A DNA stretch of 64,000 nt from Candidatus Cyanaurora vandensis (GTDB taxonomy: Bacteria > Cyanobacteriota > Cyanobacteriia > Gloeobacterales > Anthocerotibacteraceae). This document shows, piece after piece, positions 46,277 through 54,879 of the stretch. The notes under the pieces were generated by a model. That model was not told where the DNA came from, did no database searches, and was given only the letters and a program-made list of their open reading frames with translations. The position numbers were made by a program, and so were the translations under genes. The stretch lies in the NCBI RefSeq assembly GCF_013285555.1, contig NZ_JAAXLT010000092.1, positions 1 through 64,000 of the forward strand. The letters run 5' to 3'. The first letter of the stretch is position 1, and each line of letters begins with the position of its first letter.

Positions 46277-47098
46277 CTAGGCACCCTTCCTTAGCAAAGC
46301 CCGGTTAAACTGTTCTCCGAATAGAAGAGCGGCGGCACTGAGTTGTAGCCACAGGAGTAGGATAATCGCTGCCCCAATGCTGCCGTAGGTCTGGTTGTAA
46401 TCGCTGAAGTTCTGGATATAGAACTTGAACACTGCTGAAACACCCAACCACAAGACACTGGCAAGGAGGGCACCGGGCCAGAGTGGAGTTGCCGGGTCAC
46501 GCCGGGTCGGGCCGAAACGATAGAGCAGGGCACAGGCACCAATAATTAAAAGTAACGCTAAGGGCCATTGTAACCCCTCCCATAAAGTCAGTAATAAGGT
46601 GCTCTCTGGGAGACGATTACTCACCCAGGTCAGCACAGCACTCCCCAGGAATAACGTCAAACAGGCCGCCACTACCAGTAAAACCGTCCCGAACAACAGG
46701 GCAACTGCCACCAACCGGAGCAACCAAAAGGGCCGCCGTTCGTTGGGCGGGACTTCATGGGTGATATCTAAGGACTCCATCGCCGTCACCACCGCCCCGG
46801 AAGCAGCAAAGATACTACCCAGCAGACTCAGGGAGAATAGATTTCCTTCCTCGCTGTAAGCTACTTGACGCAGGGGGGCACGCAGGATTTCCATAACTTC
46901 TTGGGGCACAAAACGGCCCAGGTTAGTGATCAACCACTCGAAGGTCTCCCCAGCCGACCCACCAAACAGCCCAATCGCCGTCACGAGGACTAGCATTGTC
47001 GGCAGCAGTGCCAACATCAAGTTAAAAGCCATCTCCGCCGCTAAGTTGGGTAGACGGTCATCCACCGCCCGCCGGAACGCAATTACCAGAGACTCCAT
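46277..47098 (-). CDS. YihY/BrkB family inner-membrane protein
   Basis: 273 residues from ATG 47098 (MESLVIAFRRAVDDRLPNLA). An in-frame extension to 47398 would add a sequence that overlaps splB and does not fit the family. About six helices follow, with the hallmark LAAEMAFNLMLALLPTMLVL and a late SDYNQTYGSIGAAIILLLWL. The family is sometimes annotated as a ribonuclease BN or virulence factor, but its function is unknown. It is divergent from splB. Confidence 0.87.
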   Translation of the reverse strand: MESLVIAFRRAVDDRLPNLAAEMAFNLMLALLPTMLVLVTAIGLFGGSAGETFEWLITNLGRFVPQEVMEILRAPLRQVAYSEEGNLFSLSLLGSIFAASGAVVTAMESLDITHEVPPNERRPFWLLRLVAVALLFGTVLLVVAACLTLFLGSAVLTWVSNRLPESTLLLTLWEGLQWPLALLLIIGACALLYRFGPTRRDPATPLWPGALLASVLWLGVSAVFKFYIQNFSDYNQTYGSIGAAIILLLWLQLSAAALLFGEQFNRALLRKGA

Positions 47099-47272
47099 CA
47101 GGCACCCCGTACTTATCCTCTTATCTAAAGTGGTCTGAACCCTAAGCACGTCTATCCTGGGTTGAAAACTTATATTTGTTACAATAGATGAAGCGTGGGG
47201 ATGAGCCTCCCAATCCGCCAATAATCTTACCCAATTCAATTCCTGCTGCTGGGTTGTACCCATTGGAGTCCT

Positions 47273-48337
47273 ATGGCTACCTTTATTCCGGCCCCGACGC
47301 GGCCTATGCTCTGGCAACCGCAACAAGCTCTTTTTACCCCGGCGGCTCTCGCTGAGCCCGGGGGCCAACGTATCCTCAAACGGGTCCAGCAACTCCATAT
47401 CCCCGTGGTCGAACTTCCTCGTAATCGGCTTACAGGCTTACAAGGTGACGACGACCAAGCTACCTACCGCCAAGCCAAGCGGACCCTGGCGGTGGTGACG
47501 GCTCCGCCCGGTGACTTCAAACTCAGTCCGATCCCGCCCTCGGCTGATTGGCAGTTTCACTTAGCCCAGGGTTGCCCTGCCCATTGTCAATACTGTTATC
47601 TCGCTGGAAGTTTGTCGGGACCGCCGGTGATCCGGGCTTACGCCAACTTGCCCCAGCTCCTAGAAAACCTCAAAAGTTACGAACGACCCGGACAAGGGAC
47701 CAGTTTTGAGGTCAGTTGTTACACCGATCCCCTGGGGATTGAGCATCTGACGGGGAGTCTTGCCGAATGTATCCGTTACTTTGGGACGCGCCCGGATGGT
47801 CATTTACGTTGGGTCTCGAAGTTCGATGCAGTGGCAGATTTATTGGACCTCCCCCACAACGGGCGGACTCGCTGCCGTATGAGTGTCAATGCCCTGACCA
47901 TCTCTCGTCAATATGAGGGCGGCACTGCGTCGGTCCCCGCTCGACTAAATGCTTTACGCCGTCTGGCTTTATCCCCGGCTCAGGGCGGTGGGGGGTATCC
48001 GGTAGGGCTGGTAATTGCCCCGATTATGCCCGGTCCTGACTGGCCTACTCACTACGGGGAGCTATTGGACCTTGTGGCCCAGAGCCTAGATTTTGATTGT
48101 GACCTGACTTTTGAACTGATTTCTCACCGTTTTACCCCCGGCTCTAAGGAGGTCCTCCAGAGTTGGTATCCCCAGACGACCCTAGACCTAGATGAGACGA
48201 CCCGGACTACCAAGCGTAATAAGTTCGGTGGACTCAAGTACGTCTATCCAAAAGACGTGATGCGTGAATTGCGTTGCTATTTCGAGACTGAAATTGCCCG
48301 CCGTTTTCCCAAAGCTCAAGTCTTGTATTGGACTTAG
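47273..48337 (+). CDS. Spore photoproduct lyase-like radical SAM enzyme (SplB family)
   Basis: A 354-residue protein with the radical SAM cluster motif at Cys101, Cys105 and Cys108 (GCPAHCQYCYLAG; CX3CX2C). Cys149 in EVSCYTDPLGIEHLTG matches the position of the conserved Cys that quenches the radical in true spore photoproduct lyases, and the C-terminal FGGLKYVYP resembles SplB as well. The family reverses UV-induced thymine photoproducts in spore DNA. Cyanobacteria make no endospores, so its substrate may be another UV lesion. Start ATG 47273. Confidence 0.8.
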   Translation: MATFIPAPTRPMLWQPQQALFTPAALAEPGGQRILKRVQQLHIPVVELPRNRLTGLQGDDDQATYRQAKRTLAVVTAPPGDFKLSPIPPSADWQFHLAQGCPAHCQYCYLAGSLSGPPVIRAYANLPQLLENLKSYERPGQGTSFEVSCYTDPLGIEHLTGSLAECIRYFGTRPDGHLRWVSKFDAVADLLDLPHNGRTRCRMSVNALTISRQYEGGTASVPARLNALRRLALSPAQGGGGYPVGLVIAPIMPGPDWPTHYGELLDLVAQSLDFDCDLTFELISHRFTPGSKEVLQSWYPQTTLDLDETTRTTKRNKFGGLKYVYPKDVMRELRCYFETEIARRFPKAQVLYWT

Positions 48338-48395
48338 GGGTGACGTAGCTGCCGCCTTGCCACCGCTAGGGTGAAAAAGTCGCGATGGATGACCG

Positions 48396-48791
48396 ATGAA
48401 ATACGATGAATTCCTAGCTCAGGTGCGGCGGCGGGCAGATTTGGACCATCAAGAGGCAGTCTACGCGGTTCAGGCGGTCCTGGAGACTTTGAGTGAACAC
48501 ATGGCGGGGCGTGAGCCGCACAATCTCGCCTCCCAACTGCCTTTGGAGATCTCCCAATATCTCCACCATGACCCGGGGGAGCGGGCTGAGGCGCGTGGGG
48601 AACGGTTTTCGCTCACTGAGTTTTATGGGCGGGTCCGTGACCGTGAACAAGTTGACCTTGAGAAGGCCCAACATCATGCTCAAATCGTCATTGAGGTTTT
48701 GACGGAGGCGGTGACAGAGGGCCTGATGCGCGGGGTCCGTGCCCAGTTCCCGGCTGAGTATGAGGCTCTTTTTAAAGCTCCTGTGCGTTAA
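48396..48791 (+). CDS. DUF2267 protein
   Basis: 131 residues in two similar helical halves: YDEFLAQVRRRADLDHQEAV with VLETLSEHM, and FYGRVRDREQVDLEKAQHHA with VIEVLTEAV. This is the duplicated pattern of the DUF2267 family, in which each half begins with (F/Y)xxxVR. Each half also has a PxE/PxY near its end (QLPLEISQYL, QFPAEYEAL). Function unknown. It follows splB by about 60 bases and may be co-transcribed. Confidence 0.87.
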   Translation: MKYDEFLAQVRRRADLDHQEAVYAVQAVLETLSEHMAGREPHNLASQLPLEISQYLHHDPGERAEARGERFSLTEFYGRVRDREQVDLEKAQHHAQIVIEVLTEAVTEGLMRGVRAQFPAEYEALFKAPVR

Positions 48792-48802
48792 AACGAGAGA
48801 TC

Positions 48803-48848
48803 TCCCTAAATCCCCCTTTTCAAGAGGGGCTAAGGGGGGCCTCTTATG
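48803..48848. repeat. G/C-rich folding repeat in convergent gap
   Basis: ccctaaatccccc, ttttcaagagg, ggctaaggggggcctctta. It shares its first half with the hairpin at 40302 and its last bases (ggggcctctta) with the dispersed repeat that follows. It probably acts as a terminator for the DUF2267 gene. Confidence 0.5.
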
Positions 48849-48849
48849 C

Positions 48850-48904
48850 CTTGGTCCCCCACCACGCCTGTGCCCAGTAGGGTATGGGGCGGAGGGGCCT
48901 GTTA
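48850..48904 (-). repeat. Dispersed GC-rich hairpin repeat, copy C
   Basis: The same flanks as copies A and B (cttggtcccccacc and tggggcggaggggcct), with a longer insert (acgcctgtgcccagtagggt). Again the repeat ends in the stop codon (tta at 48902) of the minus-strand gene. Confidence 0.75.
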
Positions 48905-49624
48905 GGAAGCTTTAATGAAGATCATCAAGTGTTGGTAGGGTAAAAAGTCTTTGGTTTCCTGCCAGACTAGTCCGGCGGCAGTTAGTTCTAGGCGGACTTG
49001 CTGTTGGGTCATTTTGTGGACGGGCTTGATGGGGACATTGGCGTCTTCAGCACGGTATTCGATGAGAACGACCCGTCCACCCGGTTTGAGGGATTTGACG
49101 ATGGCGGACATCATCTCTTTGGGGTAGGAGAACTCGTGGTAGGTATCCACCATCAAAACTAGGTCCACGGGTTCGGGGAGTTTGGGGTCGGTGATGGTGC
49201 CGAGGACAGCTTGGACATTGGTAATCTTGCGGTCTTGGGCCAACCCAGTCAGGACGCGGACCATTTCGGGTTGGACATCCACGGCGAGGACCCGGCCTTG
49301 GGGGACTAGGGGGCTGAGTCGAAAACTGAAGTAGCCTGTACCTGCACCAATATCGGCAACGACAGCATCGGGTTTGAGGCCCAAGCTCTGGACAACACGG
49401 TCGGGTTGCTCGGTCACTTCACGGCTGGGCCGCTCCAGCCAAGCCGCACCGTCAAAGCCCATAACGTTGGCAATCTCGCGGCCCATGTAAAATTTACCAA
49501 TTCCGTCGGGGTCGTGGAGCGTCCGCTCTTCGTAAGTGGTATTGGTGGTCTGCGCTAGGGGAGCTTGGGCACAGGAGTTTAAGCCCAGGGTCAACAGCAA
49601 TAGATAGGGCAGCGTGTTCTTCAT
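48902..49624 (-). CDS. SAM-dependent methyltransferase with a lipoprotein signal
   Basis: A 240-residue protein. It begins with a lipoprotein signal peptide: MKNTLPYLLLLTLGLNSCAQ with the lipobox Cys at about residue 18. The mature part is a class I methyltransferase: motif I VVADIGAGTGYFSFRLSPL, then AVDVQPEMV and LVLMVDTYHEF, and GGRVVLIEY further on. SAM is normally absent from the periplasm, so an exported methyltransferase is puzzling; exported members are known in other phyla but lack proven substrates. An internal Met at about residue 47 could give a soluble form. Confidence 0.8.
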   Translation of the reverse strand: MKNTLPYLLLLTLGLNSCAQAPLAQTTNTTYEERTLHDPDGIGKFYMGREIANVMGFDGAAWLERPSREVTEQPDRVVQSLGLKPDAVVADIGAGTGYFSFRLSPLVPQGRVLAVDVQPEMVRVLTGLAQDRKITNVQAVLGTITDPKLPEPVDLVLMVDTYHEFSYPKEMMSAIVKSLKPGGRVVLIEYRAEDANVPIKPVHKMTQQQVRLELTAAGLVWQETKDFLPYQHLMIFIKAS

Positions 49625-49712
49625 ATTTTTATTTTATCCGGGCAAAAGATCGCACCAGAGACAAAATCAAGCGATGCACAACTGACACTTGGAGTTGGTA
49701 CACTTTAATCAA

Positions 49713-49756
49713 GGGGAACCCGTGATCTCCTTGCCGGGCTGAAAAAGGGGTTCCCC
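49713..49756. repeat. Inverted repeat in gap 49625-49808
   Basis: ggggaacc (49713-49720) pairs with ggttcccc (49749-49756) across a 28-base loop. Two similar 25-base stretches (cctattttcgggtcttccc and cctatttttcccgaattccc) follow toward 49809. It may end the PIG-L deacetylase transcript; no T run is present. Confidence 0.5.
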
Positions 49757-49808
49757 CCTATTTTCGGGTCTTCCCTGGTATAGCGTTCCCCTATTTTTCC
49801 CGAATTCC

Positions 49809-50558
49809 CTAACTAGACTCGGCATTGGGGAAGCAGTGTAAATGTAGGGGTGTCAATACTTTGAAGACTTCAGCCCGTGCATAGCCCTGAGGTCCACCCC
49901 AACTCCGCGCTTGAGTATCAAAAAAATCTTTGTACTCAGCCCACTGTGACCCGAACTGACTGTGGTGACATTGGATCGCTTGGAGCTTCTGTTCCCAAAC
50001 TGTGCTCACGTCCACCGTGGTATTGGGCCGCGCACTGAAGAAGAAACCGATGGCGCAGACGCGGTGCGGCGGTAGGCTAGAGGGCGCGATCCGGGGCGTA
50101 CTAGCGAACATAACCGCTTGGGCTGCCATCAGGCCCGTTACGGGATGGTCGTTGTGGGCTTCGTAGGGCAACCAAGGGTCCACGGTCAACACTAGGTCTG
50201 GTTGGTACTGACGGATGTAGTTGATTAATGTATCGCGGAGGGTCAGGCTAGGACTGAGATAGCCGTCTTGATAATCTAACCAAACTAATTCAGCGGGGAC
50301 ACCAAGGACATCGAGTGCTTTTTGCTGTTCCCCACGGCGTAATAATTTCAATTGATTGGGGTCTTGGTCCGGGTCATCACTGCCAGCGGTCCCATCGGTC
50401 ACAGTCAAATAGATGACCTCAGCCCCCCGCTCCACCAACCGTGCCAAGGTCCCGCCGGCTCCAATGTCCGCATCATCTGGGTGGGGTTGGATACAGAGGA
50501 CACGGCGCGACTCCAGTAGGTCAGGGATCATCAACACGGGCGGTACCGAAAACTGCAC
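49809..50558 (-). CDS. PIG-L family deacetylase
   Basis: A 249-residue zinc-dependent deacetylase of the PIG-L/LmbE type. The metal motif is CIQPHPDDADIGAGGTLARL, with a later EAHNDHPVTG supplying another His. The family removes N-acetyl groups from sugars or glycoconjugates. ATG 50558 is used; an internal ATG at 50531 is possible. It is the second minus-strand gene after the sigma factor (18-base gap), so they may share a transcript. Confidence 0.9.
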   Translation of the reverse strand: MQFSVPPVLMIPDLLESRRVLCIQPHPDDADIGAGGTLARLVERGAEVIYLTVTDGTAGSDDPDQDPNQLKLLRRGEQQKALDVLGVPAELVWLDYQDGYLSPSLTLRDTLINYIRQYQPDLVLTVDPWLPYEAHNDHPVTGLMAAQAVMFASTPRIAPSSLPPHRVCAIGFFFSARPNTTVDVSTVWEQKLQAIQCHHSQFGSQWAEYKDFFDTQARSWGGPQGYARAEVFKVLTPLHLHCFPNAESS

Positions 50559-50576
50559 TCATTATTAGGACGAATA

Positions 50577-51344
50577 CTACACGGGACTATTGAGTACGCC
50601 CCACAGTTCGCGTAGGCCCTTAGTGATGCGGCGCGAGACGGTCATGGGCGAGAGACCCAGGCGACGGGCGGTCTCGGTTTGGGTCAAGTCCTGGAAAAAG
50701 ACAAACTCGATAATCTGCCGGGTGGAATCCTCAAGGTGGGTGAGGGCCTGTTGTAGCCGTAAACGGTCTTCTTCAGCGAGACAAAAACTCTGGTAAGAAT
50801 AGTCGGGGAGGAGGTCGCCTAGACAGAAAGTCGCGTCTTCCTGAAGATTCACCGGGGCATCTAGACTGAGGGGGAGGCGGTTGGAACGCGCCAGCTTCAC
50901 CTGTCGCCACTCTTCAAAAGAGATCTCCAGTAGGTCCGCTAGTTCTTTTTCACCGGGAGTCCGGCCCAATGCCTGGGTCGCTTCTTGACCGGCGCGACGA
51001 CCGCGACGGGCTAATTCCTGGAGCCGACGGGGGATACGGACGGCTGAACTGCGGTCGCGTAAATAATGCTGCATCTCGCCCCGGATGTAGGGGACTGCGA
51101 AGGAACTAAAAGAATGGCCCCGGCTTACATCGAAGCGTTCGACTGCTCGGATTAGGCCCAAACATCCCACTTGAACTAGATCTTCATAGGGTTCACCACA
51201 GCGGCGGGAGACTTGGTGGGCTACTTTGCGGACTAGGCCCACATTGCGCCGGACTAGTTCGTTCCGTAGGCGAACCGAGGGCTTTTCGCGATAAGCTTGA
51301 AGCAGTTCTAGACTTTCAACTTTCTCACCTTGGGCATACACCAT
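50577..51344 (-). CDS. sigF: Alternative RNA polymerase sigma factor, SigF-like (group 3)
   Basis: A 255-residue sigma-70 family protein without region 1. Region 2 contains EDLVQVGCLGLIRAVERFDV and FSSFAVPYIRGEMQHYLRDR; region 3 includes RTPGEKELADLLEIS; region 4 has the helix-turn-helix LTQTETARRLGLSPMTVSRR. It belongs to the SigB/F/G type. In cyanobacteria SigF controls pilus and motility genes, and here the gene is divergent from pilB-pilT-pilC, which fits that role. Start ATG 51344, with a purine-rich gggagagg upstream. Confidence 0.88.
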   Translation of the reverse strand: MVYAQGEKVESLELLQAYREKPSVRLRNELVRRNVGLVRKVAHQVSRRCGEPYEDLVQVGCLGLIRAVERFDVSRGHSFSSFAVPYIRGEMQHYLRDRSSAVRIPRRLQELARRGRRAGQEATQALGRTPGEKELADLLEISFEEWRQVKLARSNRLPLSLDAPVNLQEDATFCLGDLLPDYSYQSFCLAEEDRLRLQQALTHLEDSTRQIIEFVFFQDLTQTETARRLGLSPMTVSRRITKGLRELWGVLNSPV

Positions 51345-51588
51345 GATCCTCTCCCCCCGTGTTCAATGTGTACTTAACCAAGCCCTGACTTAGTCTCGCT
51401 TGATCATCATGATGTCCAATTAAAGAATCAGTCACAAGGGGTATTTATAAAGATGTTGTGATATTACGGACCCACTTTTTGAACCATTTGAGCTGTAACA
51501 GCGAAACTACTAGGAGAGTCCCCGGAATCACCGATAGAGGTTTAGCTCCAAACGGGGCATCATAGGGAGAAAATAGGCATGTGTCGGC
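51345..51588. promoter_or_regulatory. Divergent sigF/pilB control region
   Basis: 244 bases holding both promoters. An AT-rich stretch (gtatttataaagatgttgtg near 51439) may belong to a promoter. No exact sigma consensus can be defended by eye. Confidence 0.5.
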
Positions 51589-51599
51589 ATGAACAATAA
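51579..51599 (+). CDS. Possible six-codon leader overlapping the pilB start
   Basis: An ATG at 51579 has AGGGAGA eight bases upstream, ideal spacing, and reads MCRHEQ then TAA, ending inside pilB. The pilB ATG at 51589 lies 18 bases from the same ribosome-binding site and has none of its own. This would suit translational coupling. No conservation is known. Confidence 0.35.
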   Translation: MCRHEQ

Positions 51600-53673
51600 C
51601 AACCTACCCGCCCCAGTCCCAGCGCGTGGTGACACCGGACGTACCCCCGGTGGATTACCCGCGCTCTCCGGCACTCGTCGGTCGCTGGCAACCCGTTCCG
51701 CCGTCACGCCTTTTCGCGAAAAACTGGTCCGCTTGAGTGTTGTTACGGATGAGGTTTACCAGAAGGCCCTGGAAGAACGCAAGAACACCCATGAACGCCA
51801 TGCTCGCTCCTTAGTAGAGATTTTAGAGGAGTTGACGGGGAACTCCCTGCCGCCTGAACTAGTGCAGGAATACAAAGAACAGCAACTTATGGAGCTCCAG
51901 TTGCTCTACGGGATTGAGTCCGTGGATGTGCAGCAGGACCGCTCCCTCTTTGATACCCAGCAGGTGCGCCACCTGTTGAGTGACTTGGGGATGCCTCTGG
52001 AGTTGTGTACTCGTTATCGGCTCTTGCCCATCCAGCAGGTCGAGTCCACAATGATTGTGGCAATGGTGGACCCGGAGAACCTTGAAGCCCTAGACGACCT
52101 CAACCGCCGGGTCAAGAGCCGGAGTCTGACCCTCCAACGCATTGCCATTACCCCAGAGGACTACCAAGTTTTCCTGGCTAAGTGTCTGGACTCCCAAGCC
52201 GTGGACCTCCCCACCGAAGTCCTGCCCGAGTCCGCCCAGGAAGTCGTGGAGTATATCGAGGGGCTTAATGATGAGACGCTTTTAGAAAGCGCGGATGAGT
52301 CAACCCAGGACCTCGCGGAAGTGGCTCGGGCAGCGGAAGACGCGCCGATTGTCAAACTCTCCAACTCAATTTTGCTCAGGGCTATCGAGCAGAAGGTTTC
52401 TGATATTCACATTGAGCCTCAGGAAGAAGAACTGCGGATTCGTTTTCGTAAGGATGGAGTGCTGCGTGAAGCCCCTCAGGGGATGGGCCGACTCCCGAAA
52501 AAAATTATTCCCGCCCTAGTCTCGCGCTTCAAGATCATGTCTGATTTGAATATCGCGGAACGTCGGCAACCTCAAGACGGACGTATCCGCCGGGTTTACC
52601 AGAACCGGACGATTGACTTTCGCGTGAGTACTCTGCCCTCTCGGTATGGCGAAAAGATTGTCCTGCGCCTGCTGGATAACTCCTCAACCAAGCTGGGGCT
52701 AGACCAACTGATTACGGACCCCGATACCCTGGCGATTGTGCGTGATATGGTCGCCAAACCCTATGGACTGATCCTGGTCACGGGACCGACGGGCTCTGGG
52801 AAGACGACGACCCTCTACTCGGCTCTAGCGGAGCGCAACGAGCCAGGCGTCAACATCACCACAGCGGAGGACCCGATTGAATACACGCTAGCGGGAATCT
52901 CCCAGGTCCAGGTCATCCGCGATAAGGGCATGGACTTTGCACGCATCCTGCGGGCCTTTTTGCGCCAAGATCCAGACATCATGCTAGTGGGGGAGACCCG
53001 TGACCTAGAGACGGCAAAATGTGCGGTGGAAGCGGCCCTCACCGGGCACTTAGTCTTGACGACCCTACACACCAACGACGCGCCTGGGGCGATTGTTCGC
53101 CTGTCGGAGATGGGCGTAGAGCCCTTCATGGTCTCCAGTTCCTTGATTGGGATTGTGGCCCAGCGGTTGATGCGGAAGGTCTGCGCGGAGTGCAAAGAGT
53201 CCTACAACCCCGACCCCGATCGTTTACGCCAGTTTGGGTTGGTCTCAGCCCGTGAAAGCGAAGTGATCTTCCACCGGGCCCGCACCTTTAGCCCCCAGCA
53301 GGTCGAGGAACGCCGTCAAAAAAATGAACCGATTTGTGGCACTTGTAATGGGGTGGGTTACAAGGGCCGGATTGGGGTCTACGAGGTGATGCGCGTGACG
53401 AACAAGCTGCGCGACATGATTAACCGGGAGGCTGATACGGAACTCTTACGGGAAACGGCAGTCGAAGAGGGCATGAACACCCTGTTGATGTATTCCTTGA
53501 ACCTAGTCCGCCGGGGTCAGACCACCTTGGAGGAAGTGGAGCGCGTCACGCTGTCAGATTCAGGGCTGGAGGCGGGCAAACGCCGGGTCCTGGTCTGCCG
53601 GACCTGTGAGGCGGAGTTACACCCCGAGTGGATTGACTGTCCCTATTGCACGACCCCTAGGATCAAAACCTGA
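51589..53673 (+). CDS. pilB: Type IV pilus assembly ATPase PilB
   Basis: A 694-residue GspE/PilB-family ATPase that powers pilus extension. The N-terminal MshEN-type region is at about residues 40-200. Walker A is VTGPTGSGKTTTLYSAL near residues 398-412, followed by the Asp box (EDPIEYTLAG), Walker B (DPDIMLVGETRDLET) and the His box. The internal zinc site is CAECKESYN plus CGTCNGVGYKGR. The C-terminus carries an extra Cys4 pair (CRTCEAELHP and CPYCTTPR), a second zinc ribbon not typical of PilB. First of the pilB-pilT-pilC operon. Confidence 0.94.
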   Translation: MNNNNLPAPVPARGDTGRTPGGLPALSGTRRSLATRSAVTPFREKLVRLSVVTDEVYQKALEERKNTHERHARSLVEILEELTGNSLPPELVQEYKEQQLMELQLLYGIESVDVQQDRSLFDTQQVRHLLSDLGMPLELCTRYRLLPIQQVESTMIVAMVDPENLEALDDLNRRVKSRSLTLQRIAITPEDYQVFLAKCLDSQAVDLPTEVLPESAQEVVEYIEGLNDETLLESADESTQDLAEVARAAEDAPIVKLSNSILLRAIEQKVSDIHIEPQEEELRIRFRKDGVLREAPQGMGRLPKKIIPALVSRFKIMSDLNIAERRQPQDGRIRRVYQNRTIDFRVSTLPSRYGEKIVLRLLDNSSTKLGLDQLITDPDTLAIVRDMVAKPYGLILVTGPTGSGKTTTLYSALAERNEPGVNITTAEDPIEYTLAGISQVQVIRDKGMDFARILRAFLRQDPDIMLVGETRDLETAKCAVEAALTGHLVLTTLHTNDAPGAIVRLSEMGVEPFMVSSSLIGIVAQRLMRKVCAECKESYNPDPDRLRQFGLVSARESEVIFHRARTFSPQQVEERRQKNEPICGTCNGVGYKGRIGVYEVMRVTNKLRDMINREADTELLRETAVEEGMNTLLMYSLNLVRRGQTTLEEVERVTLSDSGLEAGKRRVLVCRTCEAELHPEWIDCPYCTTPRIKT

Positions 53674-53689
53674 ACCTCACCCTGGAGCG

Positions 53690-54850
53690 ATGATGACGAC
53701 GACTTTGATGATTGAAGACCTGTTGCAAGAAGTAGTAGACCGCAGTGGTTCAGACCTGCACATCGCCGCCGGGTTGCCTCCCTGTATCCGGGCGGGCGGG
53801 AAACTAAACTACCTCGGCAAAGATTCCCTCTCCGCTGAAGATACCCAGCGCATGATCTTCTCGATGCTCAACAATAACCAGCGCAAACACCTGGAACAGA
53901 ACTGGGAACTGGACTGTTCCTACGGCGTCGTCGGTCTAGGGCGGTTTCGAGTCAATGTCTACAAGGATAAAGGCTCCTACGCCGCCGCCCTGCGCTCCTT
54001 GAGCAGTAAAATTCCGACGATGGAGCAGCTAAACCTGCCGCCCATTATGCGAGAGATTGCTGATAAGCCCCGGGGTCTAGTACTGGTGACGGGACCAACA
54101 GGTTCGGGGAAGACGACGACCCTCGCCGCGATGATGGACTACATCAACACGACTAAAGCTGAACATATCATCACCGTAGAGGACCCGATTGAGTACATCT
54201 ATAAGCCTGTTAAGTCTTTCATTAACCAGCGACAAATCGGGGAGGACACCAAGAGTTTCGCCAATGCCCTACGCGCCGCCATGCGCGAGGACCCCGATGT
54301 GATCTTGGTGGGGGAGATGCGTGACCTAGAGACCATCCAACTAGCGATTACCGCAGCGGAGACGGGCCACTTAGTCTTTGGTACGCTCCACACCAGCAGT
54401 GCCGCCCAGACCGTAGACCGGATGGTGGATGTATTCCCGCCGATCCAGCAACAGCAGATCCGTGTCCAACTCTCAAGCTCGCTGGTGGCGGTCTTCTCGC
54501 AAACTTTGGTCGCTCGCAAGGACCCCAAGCCCGGTGTGGGTTCGCGTTGTCTGGCCCAAGAGATCATGATTGTCACTCCGGCCATCGCCAACTTGATCCG
54601 CGAGGGAAAAACTGCCCAAATGTATTCAGCGATCCAGACCGGAGGCCAGTACTCAATGCGGACGATGGAGATGGCCCTGCGCGACCTATATCTCAATGAC
54701 AGCATCAGTTTCGACCAAGCCATGACCAAGACTTCCCGCCCTGAGGAGTTGTTGCGGATGATTGGCGGTCCTCCAGCCGCTAAACCGGGTATTCCGCCTA
54801 CGGGTCCCGCCCGCACCGCTCAAACCATTGTCCCCGGTCGCCGTCCTTAA
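53690..54850 (+). CDS. pilT: Type IV pilus retraction ATPase PilT
   Basis: 386 residues from ATG 53690 (GGAG just upstream); an in-frame extension upstream would lie inside pilB. It has the PilT signature: SDLHIAAGLPPCIRAGG at the start, Walker A TGPTGSGKTTTLAAMMDYI, the Asp box VEDPIEYIYKP, Walker B DPDVILVGEMRDLET and the retraction-specific AIRE-like segment near LVARKDPKPG. It powers pilus retraction, twitching and DNA uptake. It starts 16 bases after the pilB stop. Confidence 0.95.
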   Translation: MMTTTLMIEDLLQEVVDRSGSDLHIAAGLPPCIRAGGKLNYLGKDSLSAEDTQRMIFSMLNNNQRKHLEQNWELDCSYGVVGLGRFRVNVYKDKGSYAAALRSLSSKIPTMEQLNLPPIMREIADKPRGLVLVTGPTGSGKTTTLAAMMDYINTTKAEHIITVEDPIEYIYKPVKSFINQRQIGEDTKSFANALRAAMREDPDVILVGEMRDLETIQLAITAAETGHLVFGTLHTSSAAQTVDRMVDVFPPIQQQQIRVQLSSSLVAVFSQTLVARKDPKPGVGSRCLAQEIMIVTPAIANLIREGKTAQMYSAIQTGGQYSMRTMEMALRDLYLNDSISFDQAMTKTSRPEELLRMIGGPPAAKPGIPPTGPARTAQTIVPGRRP

Positions 54851-54879
54851 CTCCCCCTAACCCAACGAGGTTCTCCCCC

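Noticed and set aside
46277-47398. 100-residue N-terminal extension of the YihY protein
   Set aside because: The extra part overlaps splB on the other strand, is basic and disordered, and the family starts at MESLV (47098).
49681-49808. Possible riboswitch before the methyltransferase or after the PIG-L gene
   Set aside because: The inverted repeat and tandem stretches fit a transcript end better; no known riboswitch core was recognised.
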